From NCBI GenBank assembly GCA_039654915.1, contig CM077597.1:89530001-89594000 (forward strand): a stretch of DNA of 64,000 bases, read 5' to 3'. The number at the start of each line of letters is the position of its first letter. Position 1 is the stretch's first letter. Below the pieces are notes generated by a model, which searched no databases, was not told the DNA's origin, and saw nothing but the letters and a program-made list of their open reading frames with translations. The DNA comes from Aquilaria yunnanensis (lineage: Eukaryota; Streptophyta; Magnoliopsida; Malvales; Thymelaeaceae). This document shows positions 1 to 11,849 of the stretch, piece after piece. The translations under genes and the position numbers were made by a program.

Positions 1-300
1 AAAAGAAAAATAAAATTTTTAGTGAGAGTCTTTTTACACTAGGACGCCTCATAGGAATTTAAACTCCTGACTTCATCAATATGAATTGGGGCATCATACT
101 GTTAAGCGAGATTAGAGTTATGTAATTAACTTGGCCTACTTATTAAAGAAAGAGTTATAGGAATTCATAAATGCTCTAACTTGAAGTTTTGGGGTTTAAA
201 TAATACATTTGGAAAAAATAGATGGTTGTTTGAAGTTGATTAATCTAAAATAATTTATTTTTATTTTTACAGTATTTTTTTTTGTCTAAAACAAATATCA
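1..300. other. AT-rich intergenic DNA, nothing recognised
   Basis: No convincing open frame, RNA gene or transposon end was seen here. The stretch is AT-rich with short homopolymer runs. Confidence 0.6.
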
Positions 301-478
301 TTTGAAAACTAATTCTATATATGTATAACAATTCATTGAATAACATTTTTATAGTAATTGTTATGAATTTTTTAATTATTCAACCTAAACAATAATTAAA
401 ATTCAATTTCACTATAAAAATGCTATGCAATGGATTATTATATACACATTATTACTTTTAGATAATATTGATTTCAAA
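301..478. repeat. Hairpin-type MITE (foldback element)
   Basis: The two halves are imperfect reverse complements. The left arm (about 301-350) pairs with the right arm (about 425-478). The best-paired block contains AACATTTTTATAGT on the left and its near-complement ACTATAAAAATGCTA on the right. The outer ends TTTGAAA and TTTCAAA also pair. There is no coding capacity. This is typical of a small non-autonomous foldback MITE; the superfamily was not determined. Confidence 0.55.
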
Positions 479-1036
479 CAAAAAAGCCAGGAAAACATAT
501 TTGGATTAGTCTGACTTAATACTAAATTAATTAGATCTTTATCTTAATGGTTACGTTCAAGCTTTTTTGGGTTGATGCTTTATACTTGGATTTTATTCTT
601 ATAAGTTAGTTTTATATGTTAAGAATCATTTGACATGTATTAAGAATGTAGTTAAGGCTTTTCTTGCTTAGTTATAAATATTTTTCACCCTAACACTATT
701 ATCTATGTTAAAAAGAATAAATAAATTCTTATGACATATATTGAAATGTATAAAGCTTTTAAACTCTCACTAAACAAAATTCAATAAATAATTTTTTTAA
801 TCTTCACTCAATCTCTCTCTGCACAAAACCAAAAAAAAAAAAATTTTTTTTAATTATTATTTAAACTGTCACTACAAAAAATCCAAAAAAAATTTAATTT
901 TAGTTCCATGAGTAAAATTGAAAAAAATAACACAAATTACATACACCTTAATTTCCGTGCTCAAAGAAATGTTTCAATAAAAATAGGACGGAGGTAGTAT
1001 TAAAATTAAAAAGTGTTAAACTTGTTGATGAACAAT
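479..1036. other. AT-rich intergenic DNA with a Stowaway-like end
   Basis: There is no gene. At 986-999 the sequence GGACGGAGGTAGTA matches the terminal inverted repeat typical of Stowaway MITEs (compare the complete copy at 17213-17445). I did not find the partner terminus upstream, so this is probably a truncated MITE spanning roughly 900-999. Homopolymer A and T runs lie at about 828-850. Confidence 0.5.
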
Positions 1037-1224
1037 TCAATAAATAAAAGAAATACGATATAGAAACAAGGATTTTAGAACATCTTTGGTGCTTCTTTGG
1101 ATAGAGTAAAAATGGTCCGATTTAAAGGTTTTAGGAATAAATGGCATCCCCACACACAAACTGAGTACCCATTGAGTCATATACCCATTCTCTGGCAGCA
1201 GGAATAGAATAAGAGAAGACTCAC

Positions 1225-1791
1225 TCAAGTCACGGCCAGTAACAGCAAAATGAAGCGGAGTCTGGCCTTTAGGTCCTCTGTAATCGATGGCGGCCGAATT
1301 CATCCTCAAAATCAAGTCGGATATGCTAAAATATCTCAGATCGATTGAATCGAGAGCGGCGACTCTCCCTCATCGTTCACCAGCAATAGCGATTCCCGAT
1401 CCTCGCCCAGCTTCTCCACCACCTTCATCTCGTTACTCCGCACCGCTCCGTGCACCGGAGTGTTGCCGTTCTTGTCTCTGATCCTGGCAACGTACAAGTT
1501 CCCGAATCTCTTCACGTGGTCCACAAACAACTCCACGATTCCGACGTGGCCGGCCCTGGCGGCGAGGTGCACCGGCGTGTCGCCGCGGTGATTGCAGGCG
1601 AGGACAAGCGTACGGTGCTGCTCGACGAGGTGCTTGACGAGTTTATGGTGGCGGAATTTGGCAGCTGTATGGAGGGCCCTGTTGCCGCGGTGGCTCGTTT
1701 TGTAGAGGACGCCGCTGCCTTTGACTTCTTCAATGTTTATGATTTGGTTAAGCTTGCCCCGTCTCGTCGCCATCAGTAGTTGGGGATCCAT
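1225..1791 (-). pseudogene. Ankyrin-repeat protein gene fragment, frameshifted
   Basis: Read on the minus strand from the ATG at 1791-1789, the protein has ankyrin repeats with good consensus cores, including GDTPVHLAARAGHVGIVEL and NGNTPVHGAVRS. The frame stops at 1336 just after a block ending ESPLSI. The next ankyrin core, GQTPLHFAVTGRDL, continues in another frame (open from 1315), so a small frameshift near 1340-1375 breaks the gene. A consensus donor GTGAGT at 1224-1219 suggests that the first exon ends at 1225; any further exons would lie left of the window or are lost. Plant proteins of this layout (ITN1/ACD6-like, with a C-terminal PGG domain) are membrane-linked stress and defence proteins, but no PGG domain is visible. 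It could be a real gene if the frameshift is a sequencing error. Confidence 0.7.
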
Positions 1792-3101
1792 TTCGCTGCT
1801 CGCTCAGCTACGGAGGAGCTAATCTCTTCTTCTAATACGTTAGTACAGCTATTGCTTGTAGACCGGAGGAAATGGAAAAGTATGAGAATTTTGTGAGGAA
1901 TGCATAACGAAGAGATATTTACAAAAACTCCCCTATTTTTTAGTCTAATTTACATTTATCTCCTCTATTTTAAAACATGTACACTTTATCCTTGAAATAG
2001 TTACATCAGTAAGATTTACTACTATGCAACTGGGCCAAATGTTATGATTGCCTAATAAGATTTGTAAATTGTGCAAATTAACTAGTATATTCATTTCATG
2101 CTACCTCAATTTATTTTTTTTTGAATATATATTATGTTTCTAATAAACGTTATATTTTAAAATAATTTCTATCTTTATAAATTTACTAATAATTTCCATA
2201 TCTATAATATATTTTCATATTTATAAACCAATAGTTTATGTTTTTTTATTAATATTAATATTTACTTTTGTAATGTTTTATTTATTTTTTAATTAGTTCA
2301 AAAAAAGAAGTAACACATTTCTTTCAGAAAAGTAAATGCACATTTTTTTTCTGACACTTTTTGTAAATGTAATTTGGCTACCAAATTAACATATAGGTGA
2401 ATTAGCAACCCCAAATAGGTTAAAGCACGATTATCAATACTTATATGATACAATTAGTGGTAAAAGGGGGACAAGAAAGCCAAAAACCAAGATTGACACA
2501 TTGCCAAGAAAAATATCAAAAATTTCCCTGAAAGGGGAAAAGAGTAAATATCCACCATGAATTTCCTCCCAACATTCCATCATATATCCAGAAGGCTCAT
2601 GATAGCTTCCTTGATAATCCAATTTGTGGCTCTAACTAGGGACCTACTTGAGATCTTCCACAAGAAACAAAAGTTTCAAACTTATTGAATACACAACTAA
2701 ATGGTAATTAAAAAAATAATAAATGAATAATAAAGTTATTGAATGCACAACTAAATTTCACATTTATTGAGTAATATATTTTAAGACTTTTTTAATTTTA
2801 ATTTTTTTTTGTAAAAAATAACAATATCTTATTAGTTTTTTCATTAGGTAGCCTAAAAGGTTACAAAACATTATCATTTGGCTAAAAATGTAATTAATGA
2901 ATGATATAATGACACATAATTAATGATATACTTAATTAATATATTATTTATATTATGCATTGCCAAATAAATTGTAGAGTATATAAATTTCTTTCGTATG
3001 GTCAAAATTAGTTTTCAAACTAAAATGAGATTAGCTAAAATATATTTGTACTTAAAGATGATATTTGCCTGTTTAAACTAATTAAAAAATGAATAAAATG
3101 T

Positions 3102-4861
3102 TACTACTAAAAAAAATTTATTTTCCAATTGTCAAATTTCCAATGGCTAAGTTGTTGGAAATAGGAGAGATTATTTTCTAATGGCTTTTGCATTGGAAAT
3201 TTTGAAGAGCAGCATTTCCAATGGCTAGGCCATTTGAAAATTTCGAACATAAAGGCCGTTGAAAATTTCGAACGCGAAGGCTGTTGGAAAAAAGTGCTAT
3301 TGGTCCAATAAATTTTATAATTTTAGAAAATAAAATAGTATTTTGAAAATATTTAACTATAAATATTAAAAATCATAGTAATGTATTTGTATTTATTTTT
3401 ATATTTATATTTTTATATATTTACATATATTCATATATGTGTGTGTGTATTTATATTTTTGTAATATATCACACACACACACACACACACATATTATATA
3501 CATATATACGAACATATTTATGATAATAATAATAATAATAATAATAATAAATTATATATATCATGTACATACATACATATATATGTATATATACAAACAT
3601 ACACACACACACACACACACATATATATCATATATAAATACTTTTATATCATATATATCATATAAAAGCCCATAAAACTCATAAAAGCCCAGCCCATAAA
3701 AATCATAACCTAACCCATATAAAAGCCCTCATGTTTCAACCTTCCCACTTTCTGCTTTAACCTAGCTGCCTCCCTCACTTTTCCCTCTCATCTTTTGTCA
3801 CTCATCAATCTCATGTCTTTTCCCTCCACTGCCTTACCCTAAGCCTCTGTCCACCATTAACCTATATTACCTCAGTTTGTCTTCTCCTTGTCATTCTCCC
3901 TGCTCGTTTGCTCACACGCCTCTCCTTCTCCCAACCCTAACCTAGTTATTCAACCATTCTCCTCGCCGGATCACCTTGTCGTTCCGTTGTTCTCCCTCAT
4001 CGGCCTTACGATTCCTATCCATTGTTCGCCGTTTAACCTCCTCGATCTTGCGATTCCTCACCGTCATTCACCGTTTCACCTTGCAATTCCTCGCCATTTC
4101 ACCTCCTCCGCCTTGTCATTCCTCACCGTCATTCATCATTTCACCTCCTCTACCTCATGATTCCTAACCGTCGTTCACTGTTTTGCCTCCTCTGCCTAAT
4201 TATTCCTTGCCACCATTCACCATTTCGCCTCTTCTACCTCATGATTTCTTACCATCGTTAGCAACCTCGGTCTCCTCGTTCGCCCACTCGTTCTTCCCGT
4301 CAGTCCACCTTGGTCTCCTCATTCCTTTGATCTGGTTTTGAATTGTGGTGATCTGATTTTTGTGGATTATGCACACCTGATTTTGAATTATGTGGATCTG
4401 ATTTTACGAATTTGATGTGGTTTTTTGTGATTTTCTGATTTTGATCTGGTTTTGTGATTTTGAAATTCTGGTTTCTTGTGATTTTGTGTTCAAATATAAA
4501 ATATATTTTTATTAAATATAAAATGTAATTTTAATAAATATAAAATATAATTTTAGTAATATCATTTTAAAATATATTTTTCATAAATATAAAATATATT
4601 TTTAGTAATATATATATTTTTAGTTTTTTGAAAAAATGTTTCCGCTTGCTTGAGCCGTTAATATATTTCCAATGGCCCCATTCAACCATTAGAAATAATT
4701 CTACGTGGTTAAGTCATTGGAAATTTTCACCGGCTCACCATTAGGTCATTGGAAAAAATTTTTCCAACGTGTGATTTATCAATACACGATTTTCCAATGG
4801 TGTCGCTTTGGAAAATTGAATTTTTCAATGTTAAGCCGTTGGAGAAAGACGTTTTTTAGTG
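3102..4861. mobile_element. Non-autonomous CACTA-like transposon
   Basis: The left end TACTACTAAAAAAAA and the right end TTTTTTAGTG (reverse complement CACTAAAAAA) resemble degenerate CACTA termini. A 3-bp duplication TGT flanks it (3099-3101, 4862-4864). Both ends carry clustered subterminal copies of a TTTCCAATGG(C/T) motif in both orientations, as CACTA elements do for transposase binding. The interior has microsatellites (CA at 3470-3490, AAT at 3522-3550, CA at about 3600-3620) and a C/T-rich stretch at 3720-4320. No transposase frame remains. It sits inside the long-TIR element. Confidence 0.6.
3468..3620. repeat. Microsatellite cluster (CA)n, (AAT)n, (CA)n
   Basis: Simple repeats inside the CACTA-like element: CA dinucleotides at about 3470-3490 and 3600-3620 and an ATA/AAT trinucleotide run at 3522-3550. 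The frames they leave open are not genes. Confidence 0.9.
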
Positions 4862-5210
4862 TGTTAAATAAGCAAATATTAATATTAATGACAAGTATAA
4901 ACTGTTGATTTTTAAATATGGAAATATTTTATTGATCTAGAAATTATTAGTAAATTTATAAAGATAGAAATTATTATGAAATAGAAAATTTGTTATAAAT
5001 ATATTACATGTTTACAGAAAATAGATTGGATATTGTGGTTGATTTGCACAATTTACAAATCTTATTAGGCAATCATGGCATTTGGTCCACTTGTATAACA
5101 ATAAATTTGACTAATTTTCACCATTCCAGTGGACAAAGTGTAAGTTTTCTAAAATAAAGGGGGGAAAAGTGTAGGTCAGGTAAAATATTATGGGGTTTTA
5201 TAACTTTCCT

Positions 5211-5819
5211 CTATCAGGAATACTCTTTCGAGTGAGGCTTTTGCAAAATCGTTCATGTTTTCTTGCTTAATCTTTGCTAATCATTTGATCCTGTTTGGAA
5301 GCTTGTGTTTGTTTTTTTTTTCTTACAGTTGCAGGTGTGTTTGATTAGTTGTTCTTGATTGGCTATGCTCTTGATGATTTAGGGTTTGGCTCAATCGGAG
5401 TTCTTTTCCTTGCTAATTATTTGATTATGGTGTCTCACTTATTTATTGAGATAATCATCATTATGAAGTGGTGTTCAAGCTTCCACAAATTGTAATTCAT
5501 TACAGAATTGCTTTTCTGATTCGAAGGATTTCTCATCACTGACTAATGGCATTCATTTATTGACAATTGGTATTTTAAAGGCATTAGCGTGCTTCATTTT
5601 TAGTTATTTAGGATCTCAATTTTAGCTCAACACCCTCATTAGGCCAAATCGCCCTAGTTCTCTGTGGTTCCGAGGCCAAAGTTATTATCACCCTGCCGTT
5701 TAGTGGTAGAAGAATCATCTTCTCTAGATGTTTGGTGTATTTATTTAAAATGGGCTTCACTGTTGAAGACAAACATCACGCACCTCAAAATCAATCTTCC
5801 CACAAATCTCATTGTTTCT
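5211..5819. other. Intergenic DNA, nothing firm
   Basis: No gene was seen. The base composition is less AT-biased than upstream, and the stretch could include the 5' untranslated part of the LINE that follows. Confidence 0.4.
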
Positions 5820-8509
5820 AAAAAATGAATAACAACCCTCAGAATAGTTTGCCAAAGAGTATCCGTCGAATGTTATTCGATGATAGTTTCCAGGTCCCTC
5901 TCCAAGGTAACTTTGACCGATGTTTCATAGTCAGGATTTAGGATATGTGGAGGTTACAATTGCTTATCTCCAATCTTATATCGACTACATCTAGGACCCA
6001 AAAGCTCAGGCCAAAGTTATTGGCACGACGAAGATGAATTGTTTCATCATCAGATTCACCAGTATTTGAGATCTATATGTTATACTATGTAATAGCCCTT
6101 GGTTCATGAATGGTGCCCTAATTCTTGCTCATTGATTGGTCATATCAGTTAGCCTAGAGAATCATCTCTTTCGTTATGTACCTATTTGGATCCAAGCTCA
6201 CAGGATTCCACGTGTTTATCTTTTTACAAACATGGCTCATAGAATTGGCAAAATGATAGTCATTTTAAAGGAAGTTGACATCATCAATGATGCCCCCTCA
6301 TAGGTGGCATTATTTGCGAATGAGAATTGAGATCAATCTAGAAGAGCCACTTTTGGTGGGATTATACTTTTGCACTCCTAAAGGTAATGAAATGTGGGTG
6401 CAATTTCAATATAAACAGATTTATAAAATATGCAAGGGTTGTGGAAGAGTTGTTCACTCATGGCCTTATTACAAAACGTCCATTAGAAAGGCAATTTCTT
6501 TGTATAGAGATAGACAATGTTGGATGTTACCTGATAATAATGAAGACTGCAAAGAAGATAGGTTTATTTCCCTTTTTTGAATGATCTATGAGCTTTTAGG
6601 CCTTTGGATTGAAGCACAATATACAGATGTCCAGCTAGACAAAATCAACTAATAGAACAAGTTCTACAACTTGAAAGTGGGGCTTTGCAGTATTAGCCTT
6701 CATCTGATGAAAAGATTGACCAAGCTATTATAGATGCCATTATAGTCCCTTGTTAATGATCCTGTGGGTGCTATGGCAGAAGGGGTAGTGAATGATGAGG
6801 CTAATAGAGTAAACAAAGAGTAATAGTAAGGATAAAGGGGCTTATGGCAAATGGTTAAGCAACTGCCAATGCTGATTTGGCAATAGATCTTTTTTTATTA
6901 GAAACCCCTAAATTAGGATGTTGGTGAGATTCAAGGTAACTCTTCATCTAGCTTTTCATTCGGAACTCATTCAGTTTACCCCAATTTAGATTTAGATGAG
7001 GGTAGGATTATAGTGTTGACGGAATTCATGGACGTAACTAGTGACTCTTTTTCTAACCCGGTAATACTTGTAGAGTTCTTAAAATAGCAACCTCTAGTTC
7101 ATTCGCCTTATCTTTTGTTACCTAAAAAAAAAGAATATGGTGAGTCTCAAGCTGAAGGTAGTAAGCACCCCCAACAGATAGCAGATACTAAGCACCTCGA
7201 ATTATCTGTAGAAGATAAATGAAGGTTAATCAAGTTAGGCAATAGACTGATTAATGAGAGATTACCAGAGGTGGAACCTATTGAAAAGCTCAAGTTTCTT
7301 GGGATCCAAGGCAATCAAGCTAACAAGGGTCTCAATAAAGCCTTGCCTAATACTTTAGTGTTAAAAATATATCCAGAATATCTTTGGACCCTAAAGAAAA
7401 TGTGTTCATTCTCTGATCCTAAACCTCTTAAAGAAGTCAAAAATCCTCTCCAACCTTAGTGAAGTTACTGTGCAATAAGCAAGGTTGGATGGATGATGAG
7501 GTTTCATCTAATTACTCCCATCCTAAGAGAGCTTGCTCGGTCCCAATTGGTTCTGTTGGTAAGGATAAAGAGGTGCAGAATAAGGCATTGGCTAAAAGTT
7601 TTTTATGGATAATGATTATTTGGCTTTCCAACTTGCAGTTTTCTATGATCGAGATGGTGCTCCGAAATGAACTCAGGGGTTTTAGGAGGTTGATCCTAGG
7701 CAACCCCCATCGAAGCCATAAAACTCTTGATTTTCAACTATCACAGAACTGGGCAAGCTATGACAATTCATTGCATCAAGGGCCTGTTGTGTAAACATCA
7801 ACCGAACATATTGTTTTTAATGGAGACCAAGGCGAATGTGTTGAAGTAACTAGGAAATTTCATAATTTTGGTTTTGTAAATATAGCTTTTGTGAACTCTG
7901 TTGGTGCTAAAGGCACTATATAGATAAGGTGGCCTAACCAAGTGGTTTGGTCTATGGTTGAATGCTCCCAACATCTTATTCTATAAAAAGTATCAGATAA
8001 ATATAGGAACGTTTGGATGCTTATTCTTGTTTATACTAACCCTGTAACTCACATAAGGTATGCCACCTAGGAAGAAATAAAGCTAGTGTGGTTGTGTTAT
8101 TCTTTGCCTCTGCTATTGATACGAGATCTTAACTAAGGGTAAAATACTAGTGGGAAAAGTGGCAGGAACACTCATAATATCCCTGGAGTAGACTCTTTGA
8201 ATAATTTTATTTCTAGTCTCAATTTAATTTTTGTAAAGTATTATGGACCAAAGTTTACATGGACCAATGGACACATGACGATCATGCAATGCTTGAAATT
8301 TTGGACAAAGCCTTTGTGTCATTAGAGTGGCTTAACCTATTTTTTGAAGTGGTGTTTAATAATTTGTCAACATAATTAATAGATCATGCCCCTCTATTAC
8401 TTAATACAAAACCAATCATAAAGTTTTATCACCGGCCATAGAGTTTTGAAAGCTTTTGGCTTAGATATCCCTAATGTAAAGGATTCTAAGGGAGGTCTAG
8501 GACATTAAA

Positions 8510-8979
8510 GTGCCACGATCCTTTTGGTTCCAATTGATGGCTAAATGTAAAACTGCTTTATCTTCTCTATGGTCCGGGAATCAACAAGAATCGAGTAGTC
8601 TCCAAGGTCATGTTGAAAGCATCCAAAAGGAGATTGAGAAACTTCAAGTATCTGTAAACCCAATAGCTGAGATGCAAAGGCTTAATGGCCTGCGTCAGGG
8701 GCTTGGTGAATTGCTTAAAGACTAGGAACACTTTTGGGAACAAAAATCGTGTGTTCAATGGCTTGCTATAAGGATTCTAATACTAATTTCTTCCATTTTG
8801 TTACTAATCAGAGATGGAATGAAAGTAAAATTCACTCAATCTATGATTTGGACAATAATTCATGGATTATGGAATATGACCATATTAGGGCCTTGGTTTT
8901 CCAATATTTCAAGTCAGGTTATGGTGTGATTGATGCTCCAAATACCAAAATCCAGAGGTTTATTGTCCAATTTTATTAA
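8510..8979 (+). pseudogene. LINE ORF2 linker fragment (endonuclease to RT)
   Basis: Two short frames (8510-8725 and 8734-8979) correspond to the segment between endonuclease and RT in plant LINEs, where products typically read through a helical linker and then a block ending in phrases such as NFFHFVTNQRWNESKI. They are separated by an in-frame stop and continue into broken RT downstream. Confidence 0.6.
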
Positions 8980-10364
8980 ACAGAAACTGAATGCAAAGTA
9001 ATAACAAAATCTTGCCCGGCCATTCTTAGATATTGAAATTTATCAAATGGTCTTCCAGCTAGGAAGTTTCAAAGCCTATGACCTAACAGCATCCAATCGA
9101 TTATTTTTAAAAAGTTCTAGTCATTCATGTGTCAATCAATAATCAATGTGGTTCACTCTTGCATTCAAGGTATATTCATGCTAAAAGAAGCAAACTATAC
9201 ATTCGTAACCCTCATCCTAAAGACTCACCACCCATAATTTGTTCAAGACTTTAGACCAATAAGTTTGTGTAATACAATCTATAAAATTATTTCCAAACTA
9301 TTAGTGAACAAATTAAAACCTATTTTGGCAAGCTTTGTGTTGGATTACGATAATGCTTTTTCTCTTGGTTGTTCTACATAGGACAATATAATAATAGCTC
9401 AAGAAATTTTCCATGCTATTAAATTAACAAGGCGGTCGAGTGGCCCATGAAGGTTGAAAGCAGCAATAAAATTATATATGAGAAAGAGCTATGCCAAATT
9501 GCACTAGAGCTTTATTGAAATAGTTCTTCAATCAATGAATTTTTTTTAGCATTAGGTTAGACTCATCATGTAATGTATTCGCTCAGTATCATATTCAGTG
9601 TTAGTGTATGGTTCTCATACTGATTGATTTTATCTAAAGAGAGGTCTCTGCTAGGGAAAGCCCTACCCCTTTATTTGTTTATCCTCTGATGGGAGGTGTT
9701 TTCATGTTATGTGGATGCCTTACAACCAATGAGGAATGACCTAGGTCTTAAAGCTAGCATTTTAGGGTCGAGTATTAATCACATTTTCTTTTCTGACAAT
9801 TGCTTCATATTTTTTTTCCTCGATACGCACTCTATCTATACCTTCAAGGATGCCCTTGACCTGTATGCAATTAGTTGGACAAAAGATCACTTTTCAAAAG
9901 TCTGAATGGTACTTCAGCAAGAATATTCCAACAGATTTGTAAGAATGTTTCGAAAAGTTATTCCTATAATGGTTAACAATGCTATTACTAAGTGTTTTGG
10001 ATTCCTTTTAACTGTGATTACACAAAAACCACTTCCTTTGAGTTCTTGAAGGAAAGGATTGATTCTAAACTTACTTCATGGAATAGAGAATTAGGGAACC
10101 AGTCAGGTAACATAACACTAATTCAAACTTCTTTATTGTCTTTTATAGTTTATATAATGCCTCTATTTAAGGTGCCTATTATTATAAGTGATGATTTGAC
10201 TATGTCTATAGTAAATTTATAGTGGAAAGGTACTGACCAAGGACAAAGAATCCATTTTAGAGATAGGATTTTGCTTAACCTTCCTAAAGGTTGTATGGTT
10301 TGGGGTTACGGGACTTGAGGTTATTCAATCAAGCGTTGCTGGCTAAATTCATCTGGAGATATTA

Positions 10365-11041
10365 ATGCACCGTGAGCTTAACACATTGGTGCTTAAAGTG
10401 CTCAGAGCAAAATATAGAAAAAATGAATCTCCATGGAAAACGGGAGTTAGAAATAATTCTACATACATATGGAAGCACCTATATTTGGCAGAGAACTTCT
10501 GCAGCCAAATCTTTGTTAGGCTATTAGTGATGGGTGGTCGATGGAGGTCTTCAGGGATTACTGAGTGCTAGGGTTTACACCCAACAGATTAAGAGATAGT
10601 TTGAATCCCCACCCTCCTTCTCAATTACCAAATATAGTGGCTGATCTTTCATTTTTCAGGATTCAAGGTTATGGAATATGCCTTTACTCAACAATCTGTT
10701 TTAAAAGGATGTGGCCCAAGTTATGATAACAAACGTCAGATGGTCAATTGGCAATTTAGACTTGCCTGTGTGGGATGGAGCAAAAGATGGAATTTACACC
10801 ACAAAGAAAAGATATGCTCTAAATCAACTTGTGGCAACAAAAATCTCCCTTCAGACTCAGTGGGCCAAAACTTTATTAGACTTTTTAGGAAAGCATGATA
10901 GTCAAACATCCCTAATAAATTCAAGACCTTTTTTTGGAAATGTTGTATTGAAACGCTCCTTACTAAGATAACTCTTTTAAAGAGGAATATAGTTGAGTTT
11001 GCTTGTAGCCCTAAATGCATGTCACTTGATGAAGATTTCAC
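10365..11041 (+). pseudogene. LINE ORF2 C-terminal (zf-RVT) fragment
   Basis: The frame at 10365-10571 encodes a block resembling the post-RT region of plant LINE ORF2 (VLRAKYRKNESPW then IWKHLY). Overlapping broken frames to about 11041 continue the zinc-binding RVT region. Several frameshifts are evident. Confidence 0.6.
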
Positions 11042-11849
11042 CTATTTGGTTCTTAAATGCCTTGACTGCATGGTGTTTAGTCTCGTACTTTAAGCTTCTA
11101 TCATTCGAATGCTTCTCTGTGTTTCAAGGAATGAATTATTGACACTCTATTGTATGGCCCTGGAGAATTTGGGGACAAGCGTGATGTAATCATTTCCTCA
11201 ATATGGGAGATTTGGTTGAACCAAAACTCCAAGATTTTTAACACTGTCAACACGTCCCCTAACTAGATCATTCAAGCTAGTAAGGCATTACATAGAGATT
11301 TCATCATTACCAAGACCAATAAATCCTTTCTTTGGAACCTGATGCAAGTCCCCCTCCACCTTGCTTTAAAGTATAGGGTTCCAGTTAAAGTCAGGCCCCT
11401 TCATTGATCATTATGGTAGATGGAGCCTAGCAGAAGGACCTTAAGTGTAATGCTTGGGCCTGGTCTTGTCTTAACAAAAATAACATTGATTTTTCAAGTC
11501 AAAGGATCATTCATGAATTCCATTTGACGTTGGTGGCCGAAAGCTAGAGCTATTGTAGAGGCTACTAAAGCAGCTACTACAGATAAATTTCATGAGTGGT
11601 ACCATTTTAACTAATTGTATCCAAGCTTTCTAGTATATATGGGATTGGGTGCTGCCGCATCTAGAGGCCAAGCATGATATCGAGAAAATATGCATCCTCA
11701 TTCCATTCTTCGACCATTTTTCTTTTGTCAAGGTGAAGCAACAGGTGGTCCAAAAGGCTCACAGGATAATAATTCATTATTTTACATTTCTCTCATTTTC
11801 TTAGTTTGCTGTTTTACTTCTTTTCTGTATATAAACAAAATTATGAGTA

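Larger units (their letters stand above)
1910..5210. mobile_element. Long-TIR (Mutator-like) non-autonomous element
   Basis: About 300 bp at the left (roughly 1915-2240) are a diverged reverse complement of about 300 bp at the right (roughly 4910-5205). Matching blocks include CCTAATAAGATTTGTAAATT on the left against AATTTACAAATCTTATTAGG on the right, and TCTTTATAAATTTACTAATAA against its complement near 4940-4975. Flanks share AGGAAT, a possible remnant of a 9-bp duplication. Without the nested CACTA element (3102-4861) it is about 1.5 kb. No transposase was seen. Long TIRs suggest Mutator-like, but the family is inferred. Confidence 0.6.
5820..11660 (+). mobile_element. Decayed LINE (non-LTR retrotransposon)
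   Basis: Broken frames in LINE order lie on the plus strand. First is an ORF1-type gag with a decayed CCHC knuckle near 6410-6480 (ICKGCGRVVHSWPYY, last cysteine lost). Next is an endonuclease start near 7760-7840 with the NILFLMETK-type motif. Reverse transcriptase blocks follow near 9220-9430 (DFRPISLCN) and 9700-9850, where the FADD-type catalytic site is degraded to FFSDN. Last come the late zf-RVT region near 10365-10560 and a trace of C-terminal RNase H near 11420-11600. Stops and frameshifts are frequent, so nothing here is functional. Plant L1-like LINEs have this layout. The 5' boundary is approximate. Confidence 0.75.

Noticed and set aside
3439..3675. Frame rich in His/Thr and Ile
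   Set aside because: Microsatellite translation (CA and AAT repeats).
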